Source: Stakelama portus (GTDB lineage Bacteria; Pseudomonadota; Alphaproteobacteria; Sphingomonadales; Sphingomonadaceae). From it: a stretch of 64,000 nucleotides of DNA. Each line of letters begins with the position of its first letter. Positions within the stretch are counted from its first letter, which is position 1. The position numbers and the translations under genes were made by a program. The stretch covers positions 124,001-188,000 of the forward strand of contig NZ_QFZL01000004.1 of NCBI RefSeq assembly GCF_003171655.1, in the 5' to 3' direction. This document shows positions 10,373 through 16,246 of this stretch, piece by piece. The notes beneath the pieces were generated by a model. That model did no database searches, was not told where the DNA came from, and worked only from the letters and a program-made list of their open reading frames with translations.

Positions 10373-10608
10373 GCCTTGGGCGGCAAGCGTCCTGCGGCCA
10401 GTTCGGCAAAGAAAATGACGGCGTCACGCAGTTCCGGCGCTCCCTTGATCACCTCATTTGCGGAGAAATTGATAAGATGTTCAGCATCTTCCGAAGGTAT
10501 CGTGCCATTGCTGACCAGCCAGGAGAGCAGGTCGAGCGAAAGCCGATTGGTGAGCAAAAGAACCGCCTTATCAGCAGTTTCCTCGTCCATGATGAATCTG
10601 CCGTCCAT
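10369..10608 (-). CDS. Small helical protein, unknown function
   Basis: 79 residues, antisense to the phage late operon. The start at 10608 is chosen because a good Shine-Dalgarno sequence (AAGGAAGG) precedes it at proper spacing; a second in-frame ATG lies at 10590. The sequence has normal protein character (ADKAVLLLTNRLSLDLLSWL, then HLINFSANEVIKGAPELRDA) and reads as an all-helical small domain. No family recognised. A reverse-strand gene inside a late operon is typical of a lysogeny-expressed cargo gene (moron), but no anti-phage or regulatory role can be shown. Confidence 0.55.
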   Translation of the reverse strand: MDGRFIMDEETADKAVLLLTNRLSLDLLSWLVSNGTIPSEDAEHLINFSANEVIKGAPELRDAVIFFAELAAGRLPPKA

Positions 10609-10720
10609 GATGGCCCTTCCTTTGCCGGGAGTCGTTCGAGAACGCCTGCATACCCGGTTTCTACAATGCATGCGATTCGAGCGCAGGGGGCGTTGGCGAC
10701 AGTACAGAAGGTAAAGGTCA

Positions 10721-11083
10721 ATGCCCGATAACCGCCCGCAAGGCATGGGCAATAGCGAGCAGGTGCGCGTCATAGCCGAGCAGCTGGCAGAGGCGTTTAT
10801 CAAACGGTTCGACCGTGAACATCCGCCGGCGCCTCCGGAATCCCGCGTCCCGGCTCCGTTGAAATGGGCGGCCGGGATCATTTCGTCGCTCGCCAGTCTG
10901 GGTGTGGGCGGCATGTGCATCTGGGGCGTGACGACTCTGAGCAGCCTGCAGCAGACCGTTACGCGGATCGATGAACGCCAGCAGCTGTCGGGCGACCGCA
11001 GCGACGATCGTTTTGGTGAACTGGATCGGCGCATCGGCCAGCTGGAGGCAATGCACCGTCACGAAAGTGGCGACCAGCGCTGA
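10721..11083 (+). CDS. Small membrane protein next to lysis genes
   Basis: 120 residues. A cytoplasmic N-terminus (about 45 residues) is followed by one hydrophobic segment (PLKWAAGIISSLASLGVGGM, then CIWGVTTL) and a charged C-terminal helix with coiled-coil character (LDRRIGQLEAMHRH). This resembles the small membrane proteins encoded just before endolysins in siphophages. It could be a holin-associated protein or pinholin-like factor, but the evidence is position and topology only. Confidence 0.65.
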   Translation: MPDNRPQGMGNSEQVRVIAEQLAEAFIKRFDREHPPAPPESRVPAPLKWAAGIISSLASLGVGGMCIWGVTTLSSLQQTVTRIDERQQLSGDRSDDRFGELDRRIGQLEAMHRHESGDQR

Positions 11084-11104
11084 GGCGCAATCGGAGATAT
11101 CGAC

Positions 11105-11776
11105 ATGGATATGAGTGAGCTGCAGCGGCGCGTGGGCGTCGCGGCCGATGGCGTGTGCGGTCCGCAGACGCGCGCGGCGATACTGCTCAAGCTGACGGAA
11201 GGCCCAGACACCCCGCTGGACGTGATGGATATCGAAGATGCGGCGGAGGATCTGGGTGTCGAGCAGGCAAAGATCTGGGCCGTGTGGGATGTGGAGGCGA
11301 CGGCATCGCCCTTTATCGATGGTCGCCCGACGATCTTGTTCGAGTCCCATCGTTTCAGCCGCGCCACCGGCCACCGTTTCGATGTGAGCCACCCGCATAT
11401 CTCTTCTCGTAACTGGAACCGGAAGCTCTATCCGGGCAGCCAGGCCGGGCGGTGGAAGCAATTGCTCGACGCCGTGGCGCTGGATGTCGACGCGGGGTTC
11501 GCGAGTGCCAGCTATGGCGGGTTTCAGATCCTCGGCGAAAATCATGAAATCTGCGGTGCGCCGACGCCCTGGGCGTTCGCCTGGCGCCAATCGCAAACCG
11601 AGGCTGATCAACTGGCTGCGTTTCTGCTGTTCGTGAAACGGCGCGGTCTGGTGCAGGCGTTGCGCACCGGCGACTGGGCTACCTTTGCCGGCGGCTATAA
11701 TGGCACCGCCTATCAGGCAAACCGATATGATGTGCGCCTTGCGGAAGCTTTTGCCCGCAGGAGGGCCGCGCAATGA
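11105..11776 (+). CDS. Phage endolysin, N-acetylmuramidase family (DUF3380 type)
   Basis: 223 residues. The N-terminal 45 residues look like a short peptidoglycan-binding helix pair (LQRRVGVAADGVCGPQTRAA). The rest matches the N-acetylmuramidase (DUF3380) family: WAVWDVEATASPF, then ILFESHRFSRATGHRFD, where the Glu of FESH is the expected catalytic acid, then SASYGGFQILGENH and FAGGYNGTAYQANRYD. It should cut the MurNAc-GlcNAc glycan bond. No signal peptide is present, so release would need a holin. The start overlaps no gene; its stop overlaps the next start (ATGA). Downstream holin-like and spanin-like genes complete a lysis cassette. Confidence 0.88.
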   Translation: MDMSELQRRVGVAADGVCGPQTRAAILLKLTEGPDTPLDVMDIEDAAEDLGVEQAKIWAVWDVEATASPFIDGRPTILFESHRFSRATGHRFDVSHPHISSRNWNRKLYPGSQAGRWKQLLDAVALDVDAGFASASYGGFQILGENHEICGAPTPWAFAWRQSQTEADQLAAFLLFVKRRGLVQALRTGDWATFAGGYNGTAYQANRYDVRLAEAFARRRAAQ

Positions 11777-12150
11777 CGGGGCGTATCGATCTGGGCTTTA
11801 TCGGCTGGCTCGGGCGATTGCCGGGCCATCTTGGCGCGCCGTTCCGCAGCCTGTTGTCTCAGGAGGGCCGTCGCGCCTGGGCGCTCATGCTGCTCGCCGG
11901 CGGCGGCGTGGCGATGACCATCTATGCAGGGTTCACGCTTTGGTTCGTGCGGGAATCGCCGTCGCGGGTGTTCTGGCTGGGCGTCGGTGCGCTGATTCTG
12001 ATCGGGATCGTCCTGACCGGGTTTGCGGGCCTGCTGATCAAGCGGACGATCCGGGTGAGCCGTGACGGCATCGAGATCGAAGACGCTGTGGTTGCGGCAG
12101 CCGCAGAGGCGGCAGCGCGAACCATTTCAAGCAGGGATGAAGAAGCATGA
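11773..12150 (+). CDS. Holin candidate (two-membrane-segment protein)
   Basis: 125 residues, starting at the ATG that overlaps the endolysin stop. Two hydrophobic segments are visible (ALMLLAGGGVAMTIYAGFTL and VFWLGVGALILIGIVLTGFA), separated by a short polar turn, with a charged C-terminal tail. Size, topology and position straight after the endolysin fit a class II holin. No family signature recognised, so an alternative is a holin-associated membrane protein. The stop overlaps the next start. Confidence 0.6.
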   Translation: MTGRIDLGFIGWLGRLPGHLGAPFRSLLSQEGRRAWALMLLAGGGVAMTIYAGFTLWFVRESPSRVFWLGVGALILIGIVLTGFAGLLIKRTIRVSRDGIEIEDAVVAAAAEAAARTISSRDEEA

Positions 12151-12491
12151 CCGAATATCTCATGCGTTTGGCTGCGCGTACAGGCGCCAAAGGGAACGTG
12201 CAGCGCGTGGTGGCGGGGCTTATCGCTCTGGCGTTGCTGATTGCGCTGTCCGGGGCTGTCCGTGGCGCCCTGGCGGTGTTCGACTGGTTCAACGATCGCG
12301 GGGCAGTTTCGAATGATCGCAACAAGAACAACGCCAGGGTGCGCTCCGATCAGGTGGACGCGGAGCGCGGGGCAATGAAGGCGCGGCAGATGCGCGACGC
12401 CGCAGAGGCGAACGAACAGGCCAATCTGATCGAAAGGATCGACGATGCGCGGACCAATCGCAGCAGCGCTCTTGACGCTATCGCTGACTAA
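12147..12491 (+). CDS. Inner-membrane spanin-like protein (Rz-like)
   Basis: 114 residues. One N-terminal transmembrane segment (VVAGLIALALLIALSGAVRG) is followed by a long charged helical domain (NARVRSDQVDAERGAMKARQ onward), the layout of i-spanins, which bridge the periplasm during lysis. The 3' end overlaps the start of a lipoprotein gene by 47 nt in another frame, the classic Rz/Rz1 arrangement. No sequence family is recognised; spanins are highly diverse, so topology and context carry the call. Confidence 0.6.
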   Translation: MTEYLMRLAARTGAKGNVQRVVAGLIALALLIALSGAVRGALAVFDWFNDRGAVSNDRNKNNARVRSDQVDAERGAMKARQMRDAAEANEQANLIERIDDARTNRSSALDAIAD

Positions 12492-12816
12492 CTGTGCGCT
12501 GCCCGAACGGGCGGTGCCGGTGATGCCGGACCCTGCGCAGCTGAGCGCCGGGTGCCCGGATGCCTTCCCGAAGCTGACCGGATTGCCGCCGCTGGCCCGC
12601 TTTACGCTGGCGGCCGATGTGATCGGCACGCGCGACGACGGGACGCGGGCGCTGTTGCCGGCAGGGACTGAGGTCGCGCTTTATTCAAACGTGCTCGATC
12701 GCGACGAAGTGACGGCACTGTTCATCGTGCGCGGTGCGCGCGGCGCCTGGGCAGGTTGTCGCTCAGGCGTGCTCTACGGCCTCGACTGGATCAGGAATAT
12801 GGAGGCACCGCCATGA
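12445..12816 (+). CDS. Outer-membrane lipoprotein, o-spanin candidate (Rz1-like)
   Basis: 123 residues. A short signal peptide ends in a lipobox (SLTNC, Cys17), so the mature protein should be lipid-anchored. The start lies inside the upstream spanin-like gene in another frame. Residues about 45-105 (DVIGTRDDGTRALLPAGTEV, then YSNVLDRDEVTALFIVRGAR) look like a small beta domain, which is larger than a typical Pro-rich Rz1. It could instead be a phage-encoded lipoprotein with a different role. A hairpin with a T-rich tail follows. Confidence 0.55.
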   Translation: MRGPIAAALLTLSLTNCALPERAVPVMPDPAQLSAGCPDAFPKLTGLPPLARFTLAADVIGTRDDGTRALLPAGTEVALYSNVLDRDEVTALFIVRGARGAWAGCRSGVLYGLDWIRNMEAPP

Positions 12817-12849
12817 TTTGAATGAAGAAACAGCCCAATATGCAACAGC

Positions 12850-12879
12850 GCCGGCGGAGCAATCCACCGGCGTTTCATT
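12850..12879 (+). terminator. Rho-independent terminator after the lysis cassette
   Basis: The GCCGG (12850-12854) and CCGGC (12867-12871) arms pair, with an inner GGA/TCC stem around GCAA, followed by GTTTCATTT. It lies between the convergent lipoprotein gene and the reverse-strand gene ending at 12875, so it may serve both strands. Confidence 0.5.
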
Positions 12880-13174
12880 TGCTGGCGAGCAGCCAGCGCG
12901 TATCGTCGCGATCGCGCCACAGCGGCCACCAGAATGCGTTCCAGTAGAAGAAGCGGACCCATCCGGCGCATCCGCGCGTGAAGCGGCAGGGCGAGCGCCT
13001 TCCGATCAGGCAATAGTCAGCGCCCTTAGCGTGGCGGATGCGCTCCAGCGCGAGGCGATCGAGTTCGCGCGATTCGCCGCAGGTGTCGCATTGCGCCTTG
13101 AGGCGCCCACCGCGCGCGATCGTGTCGGCAATTGTGCGATAGGAGGATGGAATCAGCGGTGCGGTCTTGCCCAT
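12875..13174 (-). CDS. Small Cys-containing protein, unknown function
   Basis: 99 residues; the start at 13174 is chosen because the sequence from MGKTAPLIPSSYRTIADTIA onward looks like a real protein. Four cysteines (CDTCGESRE, then DYCLIG and SPCRFTRGC) suggest a small zinc-binding or treble-clef-like fold. A Trp/Phe-rich stretch follows (WVRFFYWNAFWWPLW), which may pack against a membrane or be a hydrophobic core. It is convergent with the lysis cassette and probably a phage accessory gene. No family recognised. Confidence 0.6.
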   Translation of the reverse strand: MGKTAPLIPSSYRTIADTIARGGRLKAQCDTCGESRELDRLALERIRHAKGADYCLIGRRSPCRFTRGCAGWVRFFYWNAFWWPLWRDRDDTRWLLASK

Positions 13175-13404
13175 GCCCGGCAAGCGAGCAGGCGCGATCC
13201 AACATTGCAATCGAAGCTATGGGTGAATGACGAGTTCGCTTGAATCCTATCGTCCGGCTTCCTATCTCCCGGTCGCCTGCGGCATGTACAGCGGACATAC
13301 AGTTGCCGCCATGTATCGTCCCCCGCAGTTTACATGCGGTCGCCTCCGGACTATTCCGCAGTGAAAACTGGTCGCGACCGTTCTACAAATGGGGGGAGGA
13401 TAGG

Positions 13405-13584
13405 ATGGACATGGAAACGCTGCTTCAGTTTTTCGCGACACTATTTCTTGTCATCGTCAGCTTTTTGTTGCTGGCTAATGCGGCAAGTGTTGTCGGATAT
13501 GTGCTGCACCGTCGGCGCACCGTGGACAGAATTCAACGGCGTCTGGCTTCGGTGATCGCATTGTTCCGGATCGGAGTTCGATAA
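13405..13584 (+). CDS. Small membrane protein (one TM segment)
   Basis: 59 residues. The ATG at 13405 is preceded by a strong GGGGGAGG ribosome-binding sequence. A single hydrophobic helix (LLQFFATLFLVIVSFLLLAN) is followed by a basic C-terminal tail (RRRTVDRIQRRL), giving an N-out or hairpin-free topology. It may form an operon with the frame that starts at 13581, whose first codon overlaps this stop. No family recognised; a prophage membrane accessory protein is likely. Confidence 0.55.
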   Translation: MDMETLLQFFATLFLVIVSFLLLANAASVVGYVLHRRRTVDRIQRRLASVIALFRIGVR

Positions 13585-13919
13585 TAACCGATTTCGATTC
13601 GCTTGGCCTTTCCCCCTATGCGGTCGGCGTTATCGGAAGCGCTGTTGTCGAATTCTTCGCTTTTGCGCGAGCCTGCGCAAAGCTCGACGGACATCTTCCA
13701 TCTCGATATCGAAAGTGGCCCTATATTGCCACGAGGTGTCTGATGCCGTTCGTGTCAGGCACGCTTCCGTTGATCATTGATGCGGCGACGCCATTGATTG
13801 CATTCTATATGGGAGCTACCGCGCCGATCATCGTCGATCGTCTGGCAGTGGGTGTGATGCCGAAATTGCCCGATCCCGATGCACCGCTGATCGGTGGTGA
13901 CGAAGTATCCAATGCATGA
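13581..13919 (+). CDS. Membrane protein with apparent ATA start (overlooked gene)
   Basis: An open frame encodes 112 residues with clear protein character (ITDFDSLGLSPYAVGVIGSA onward), two hydrophobic segments (near SAVVEFFAFA and GTLPLIIDAATPLIAFYMGA) and an acidic C-terminus. The only in-frame ATG is at 13743, which would drop the first membrane segment. The frame begins instead at ATA (13581), which overlaps the upstream stop as ATAA, exactly where an ATGA coupling would be expected. Either a non-canonical start is used, or an ATG-to-ATA change has weakened or killed the gene, or a -1 frameshift fuses it to the preceding protein. Confidence 0.5.
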   Translation: MITDFDSLGLSPYAVGVIGSAVVEFFAFARACAKLDGHLPSRYRKWPYIATRCLMPFVSGTLPLIIDAATPLIAFYMGATAPIIVDRLAVGVMPKLPDPDAPLIGGDEVSNA

Positions 13920-13935
13920 ACCGACGTCGCGTCCG

Positions 13936-14526
13936 CTACTCCGCCCGCATCAATTGTGCAGGGAAGGGTGCGACCAGCGATTGCGCTTCGTTCCAGTCGC
14001 CGGTCAGCCATAGTTGATAGTCGTCTTCGGCGAGGATCACGGGCATCGCCTTGGGATGGAGCGGCTTGACCAGGCTGTTCGGTTCGCAGGTGAGAAAGGC
14101 GAACACGGGTTCGCCGTTCCACATATCCCATATTCCGGCGAAGGCGGCGGCTGGGCGTGAGGGGACGGTGAACCAATGTTCTTCGCGGCCTTGCCCGATC
14201 TTCGGTTCGGCGAAGCGCGTGAATGGGACTAGGCACCGGCGCTCGATCCTTGGCACGCGACCGCGCCAGAAGGGGCTGGACAGGTTGCGGATATTGGTGA
14301 CCTGCGTTTTGCGCGTCGTCCCTTCGCGTTTTCCGGGGACGTGAAGCTCGAAGCCCCAGCGCATCGGCTCGAACCGCTTTTCGCCATCCTCGATACGCGC
14401 GACCCAGCCTTCACCCTTCGGCCACACGTCGTCTAGCGTTTCGCCGAACGCGTCGGGGAGGCTCCACCCGATATAGTCAGCCCACGCGGCGATCGCTTCC
14501 GGATGTTTTTGGTAGTGATTGCACAT
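13936..14526 (-). CDS. SRAP-domain protein (HMCES/YedK family, abasic-site DNA-protein crosslinker)
   Basis: 196 residues. The start at 14526 gives Met-Cys at the N-terminus; after Met removal Cys2 forms the thiazolidine crosslink to abasic sites in single-stranded DNA, as known for YedK/HMCES. The other conserved residues are visible: Asn78 (NIRNLSSPFW), Glu107 (RFAEPK) and His157 (HPKAMPVIL). The family shields abasic sites at stalled forks. The gene is downstream of, and overlaps by 50 bp, a small HTH-like gene on the same strand, so the two are probably co-transcribed. SRAP genes are common near prophages; whether this copy is phage or host cannot be decided here. Confidence 0.9.
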   Translation of the reverse strand: MCNHYQKHPEAIAAWADYIGWSLPDAFGETLDDVWPKGEGWVARIEDGEKRFEPMRWGFELHVPGKREGTTRKTQVTNIRNLSSPFWRGRVPRIERRCLVPFTRFAEPKIGQGREEHWFTVPSRPAAAFAGIWDMWNGEPVFAFLTCEPNSLVKPLHPKAMPVILAEDDYQLWLTGDWNEAQSLVAPFPAQLMRAE

Positions 14527-14752
14527 CAGTCGGTATCCACGGATCGCGGGCGCCCAGCTCGCGTTCATCGACCTGAAAGTATCGAGCGAGGATCAGCCTG
14601 TCATCTTCATCGAGACGTTCCGGCGTGCCGCGTCTCATGAACTGCTGGAAATACGCTGCATTGCGACCGAGTAGGCGACTGACTGATGCATAGGTTTCGC
14701 CGTGCGCGTTGATCAAGTGCTCCAAGCGGTCGCGGATGTGGTGCGGTTCCAT
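14477..14752 (-). CDS. Small HTH-type DNA-binding protein
   Basis: 91 residues. The segment TYASVSRLLGRNAAYFQQFM has the shape of an XRE-like helix-turn-helix, followed by DEDDRLILARYFQVDERELG, a typical XRE C-terminal helix pair. It overlaps the SRAP gene by 50 bp in another frame. This pairing of a small HTH protein with a downstream gene suggests local regulation. The exact family is uncertain. Confidence 0.65.
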   Translation of the reverse strand: MEPHHIRDRLEHLINAHGETYASVSRLLGRNAAYFQQFMRRGTPERLDEDDRLILARYFQVDERELGARDPWIPTDVQSLPKTSGSDRRVG

Positions 14753-14776
14753 TGGCGCAAGGCAGCAGGCAAAATC

Positions 14777-14863
14777 CTACATTGCAAGCGGGGCGAGCAA
14801 CGCTGCGATCGTCAAAATGATGATCAACGTGGCTTCAATCTCGATGAGTCTTGGTCTGCGCAA
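14777..14863 (-). CDS. Possible 28-residue membrane micropeptide
   Basis: A TTG-start frame ends 24 nt before the HTH gene on the same strand. It encodes a basic N-terminus and one hydrophobic helix (EATLIIILTIAALLAPLAM). An AGGA sequence lies 8 nt upstream of the TTG. It could be a real small membrane protein or chance. The rest of the interval 14864-14995 shows no gene. Confidence 0.25.
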   Translation of the reverse strand: MRRPRLIEIEATLIIILTIAALLAPLAM

Positions 14864-14995
14864 TGAGCCATTCCTAACTTCGGGAATAGTTCGGGACCTT
14901 CAGGTCGTTTCCGTTCCGATCGTATCCGGTCTGTTCCGTGAAAGGGAGATTGACCTTCGGAGAAAAGCGCGTAAATGCCCGCATTCCCGAGGTAC

Positions 14996-15071
14996 GGGCG
15001 GTTAGCTCAGTTGGTAGAGCATCTCGTTTACACCGAGAGGGTCGGCGGTTCGAGCCCGTCACCGCCCACCA
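14996..15071 (+). tRNA. tRNA-Val(TAC)
   Basis: 76 nt with all four stems. The acceptor GGGCGGT pairs with ACCGCCC, followed by encoded ACCA. The D arm contains AGCTCAGTTGGTAGAGC, the anticodon arm is TCTCG-TTTACAC-CGAGA with anticodon TAC, and the T arm is GGCGGTTCGAGCCCGTC. It lies just right of the prophage-like region. No duplicated tRNA fragment was found inside the window. Confidence 0.97.
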
Positions 15072-15101
15072 TTTGCGGGTCGCGACTTTTCAGCCGAACA
15101 T

Positions 15102-15665
15102 TCAGAGCGCGCGGATGAGCCGGGTCGCCTGGGCGATCCAGGGGGGATCGGCGACCACTTGCTGGCGCGCGCCGGCGCCGAGCGGGAGCAGGTGCAGCCT
15201 GCCATCTTCGCGACCGAGCAGCCGCCCGAACAGGAAGCGTCCGGCGGGCCGGGGGACGAGGATGTCGCGATTGAGCGCCTGTGCGAAATCGGCTGGTGCC
15301 AGCCGCTCGCACCAGACTTCGTCTCCGGTGCGATAATCGCCGACGCCGCCAGTGACGCGCAGCGCCACCATTTCGGGCGAGGGACGCGGTGCCGCGAGCG
15401 TTGCCTGCCGCCGCGGCGCCTGAGCCCCCTGTCCGTCGAGATGGGCGACGACCGGGACATCGGGACGGTCGGGAAGCTGGACCAGATCCGCTGCGTCGAC
15501 TTCGAGTGCGGCGGCGATGCGGTTCAGCCATCCCACCGATACGGTTCGCGTTCCGGTTTCAAGGCGACCGATCGTCTGGGCCGTGGTGGGCGGATCGCAA
15601 CGGCGTGCGACATCCTCTAGCGTCAGCCCCCTGGCGCGCCGGACTTCGCGGATTGCAGTAATCAT
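15102..15665 (-). CDS. XRE-family transcriptional regulator
   Basis: 187 residues; the start at 15665 has a good CAGGAG ribosome site. The first 65 residues are a clear XRE helix-turn-helix (IREVRRARGLTLEDVARRCD, then TAQTIGRLETGTRTVSVGWL). The rest (RRQATLAAPRPSPEMVALRV, then DYRTGDEVWCERL and ILVPRPAGRFLFGRLLGRED) resembles a sensor or peptidase-less S24/LexA-like beta domain, but no catalytic Ser-Lys pair was identified. It is divergent from the broken DUF6456 gene. Function is regulation of unknown targets. Confidence 0.8.
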   Translation of the reverse strand: MITAIREVRRARGLTLEDVARRCDPPTTAQTIGRLETGTRTVSVGWLNRIAAALEVDAADLVQLPDRPDVPVVAHLDGQGAQAPRRQATLAAPRPSPEMVALRVTGGVGDYRTGDEVWCERLAPADFAQALNRDILVPRPAGRFLFGRLLGREDGRLHLLPLGAGARQQVVADPPWIAQATRLIRAL

Positions 15666-15763
15666 TGCGGCTCCTGAAATAACCAGATCGGTACATTTCA
15701 CTGTCCTACAACAGCATCGCTGTGGCAAGGCAAATCGAATCGCGCAATGGATGGGAGTGGCCG

Positions 15764-16246
15764 ATGCAGGAACTTGCCGAACGGGAAATCGACGGAGCGA
15801 CCGGGCGTATCGGTCGCGCAGGCGCGCGCAAGGGCCGGCGCAGCGTGACCGTCAACCTTGCCGAATCGCCGCTGTCCTGACTGCAGGCGCGGGGCATGGT
15901 GACGCCGCGCCAGTTCGAAGCGGGCGAAAGGCTGCGGGGCGATTATGAGACGGCGGCGCTGGGCGCGCGGGTGACGATGGCGTGGGACGCGGCGCCCGCC
16001 CGGCGCGGCCATCGCGGGCCGGACGCGCCGCTCGATCCGACGCTGGCGCAGATCGCGGCAAAGCGGCGGTTCGACGCGGCGATCGCCGCCGCCGGGCCGG
16101 GGCTTTCCGACATATTATGGCGCGTGATCTGCGCCTGCGAAGGGCTGGCCACGGCGGAGAAGGCGCTGGGCTGGCCGGTGCGCGCGGGCAAGCTGGTGCT
16201 CGGCATGGCGCTCGACCGGCTGGCCGATCATTACGGGCTGGATTGA
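15764..16246 (+). pseudogene. DUF6456 gene interrupted by an in-frame TGA
   Basis: The frame from ATG 15764 (after a GGGAG ribosome site) encodes 38 residues ending RSVTVNLAESPLS. It then meets TGA at 15878-15880 and continues in the same frame as LQARGMVTPRQFEAGERLRG to the natural stop at 16246. The C-terminal part (RFDAAIAAAGPGLSDILWRV, then GWPVRAGKLVLGMALDRLAD) is the DUF6456 core. In homologues as I remember them, a Trp follows the SPL(x) position, so TGA replaces TGG. An internal ATG at 15896 could still give a 116-residue product. Its 3' end overlaps the convergent DUF2339 gene by 16 bp. A sequencing error is the main alternative. Confidence 0.8.

Noticed and set aside
14996..15071. 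tRNA-Val as the attachment site of the left prophage
   Set aside because: No duplicate of the tRNA end and no integrase lie between the prophage genes and the tRNA; the left end is outside the window, so it cannot be tested here.
15878..15880. Selenocysteine reading of the TGA in the DUF6456 gene
   Set aside because: No SECIS-like hairpin was seen right after the codon and the family position is Trp, not Cys.
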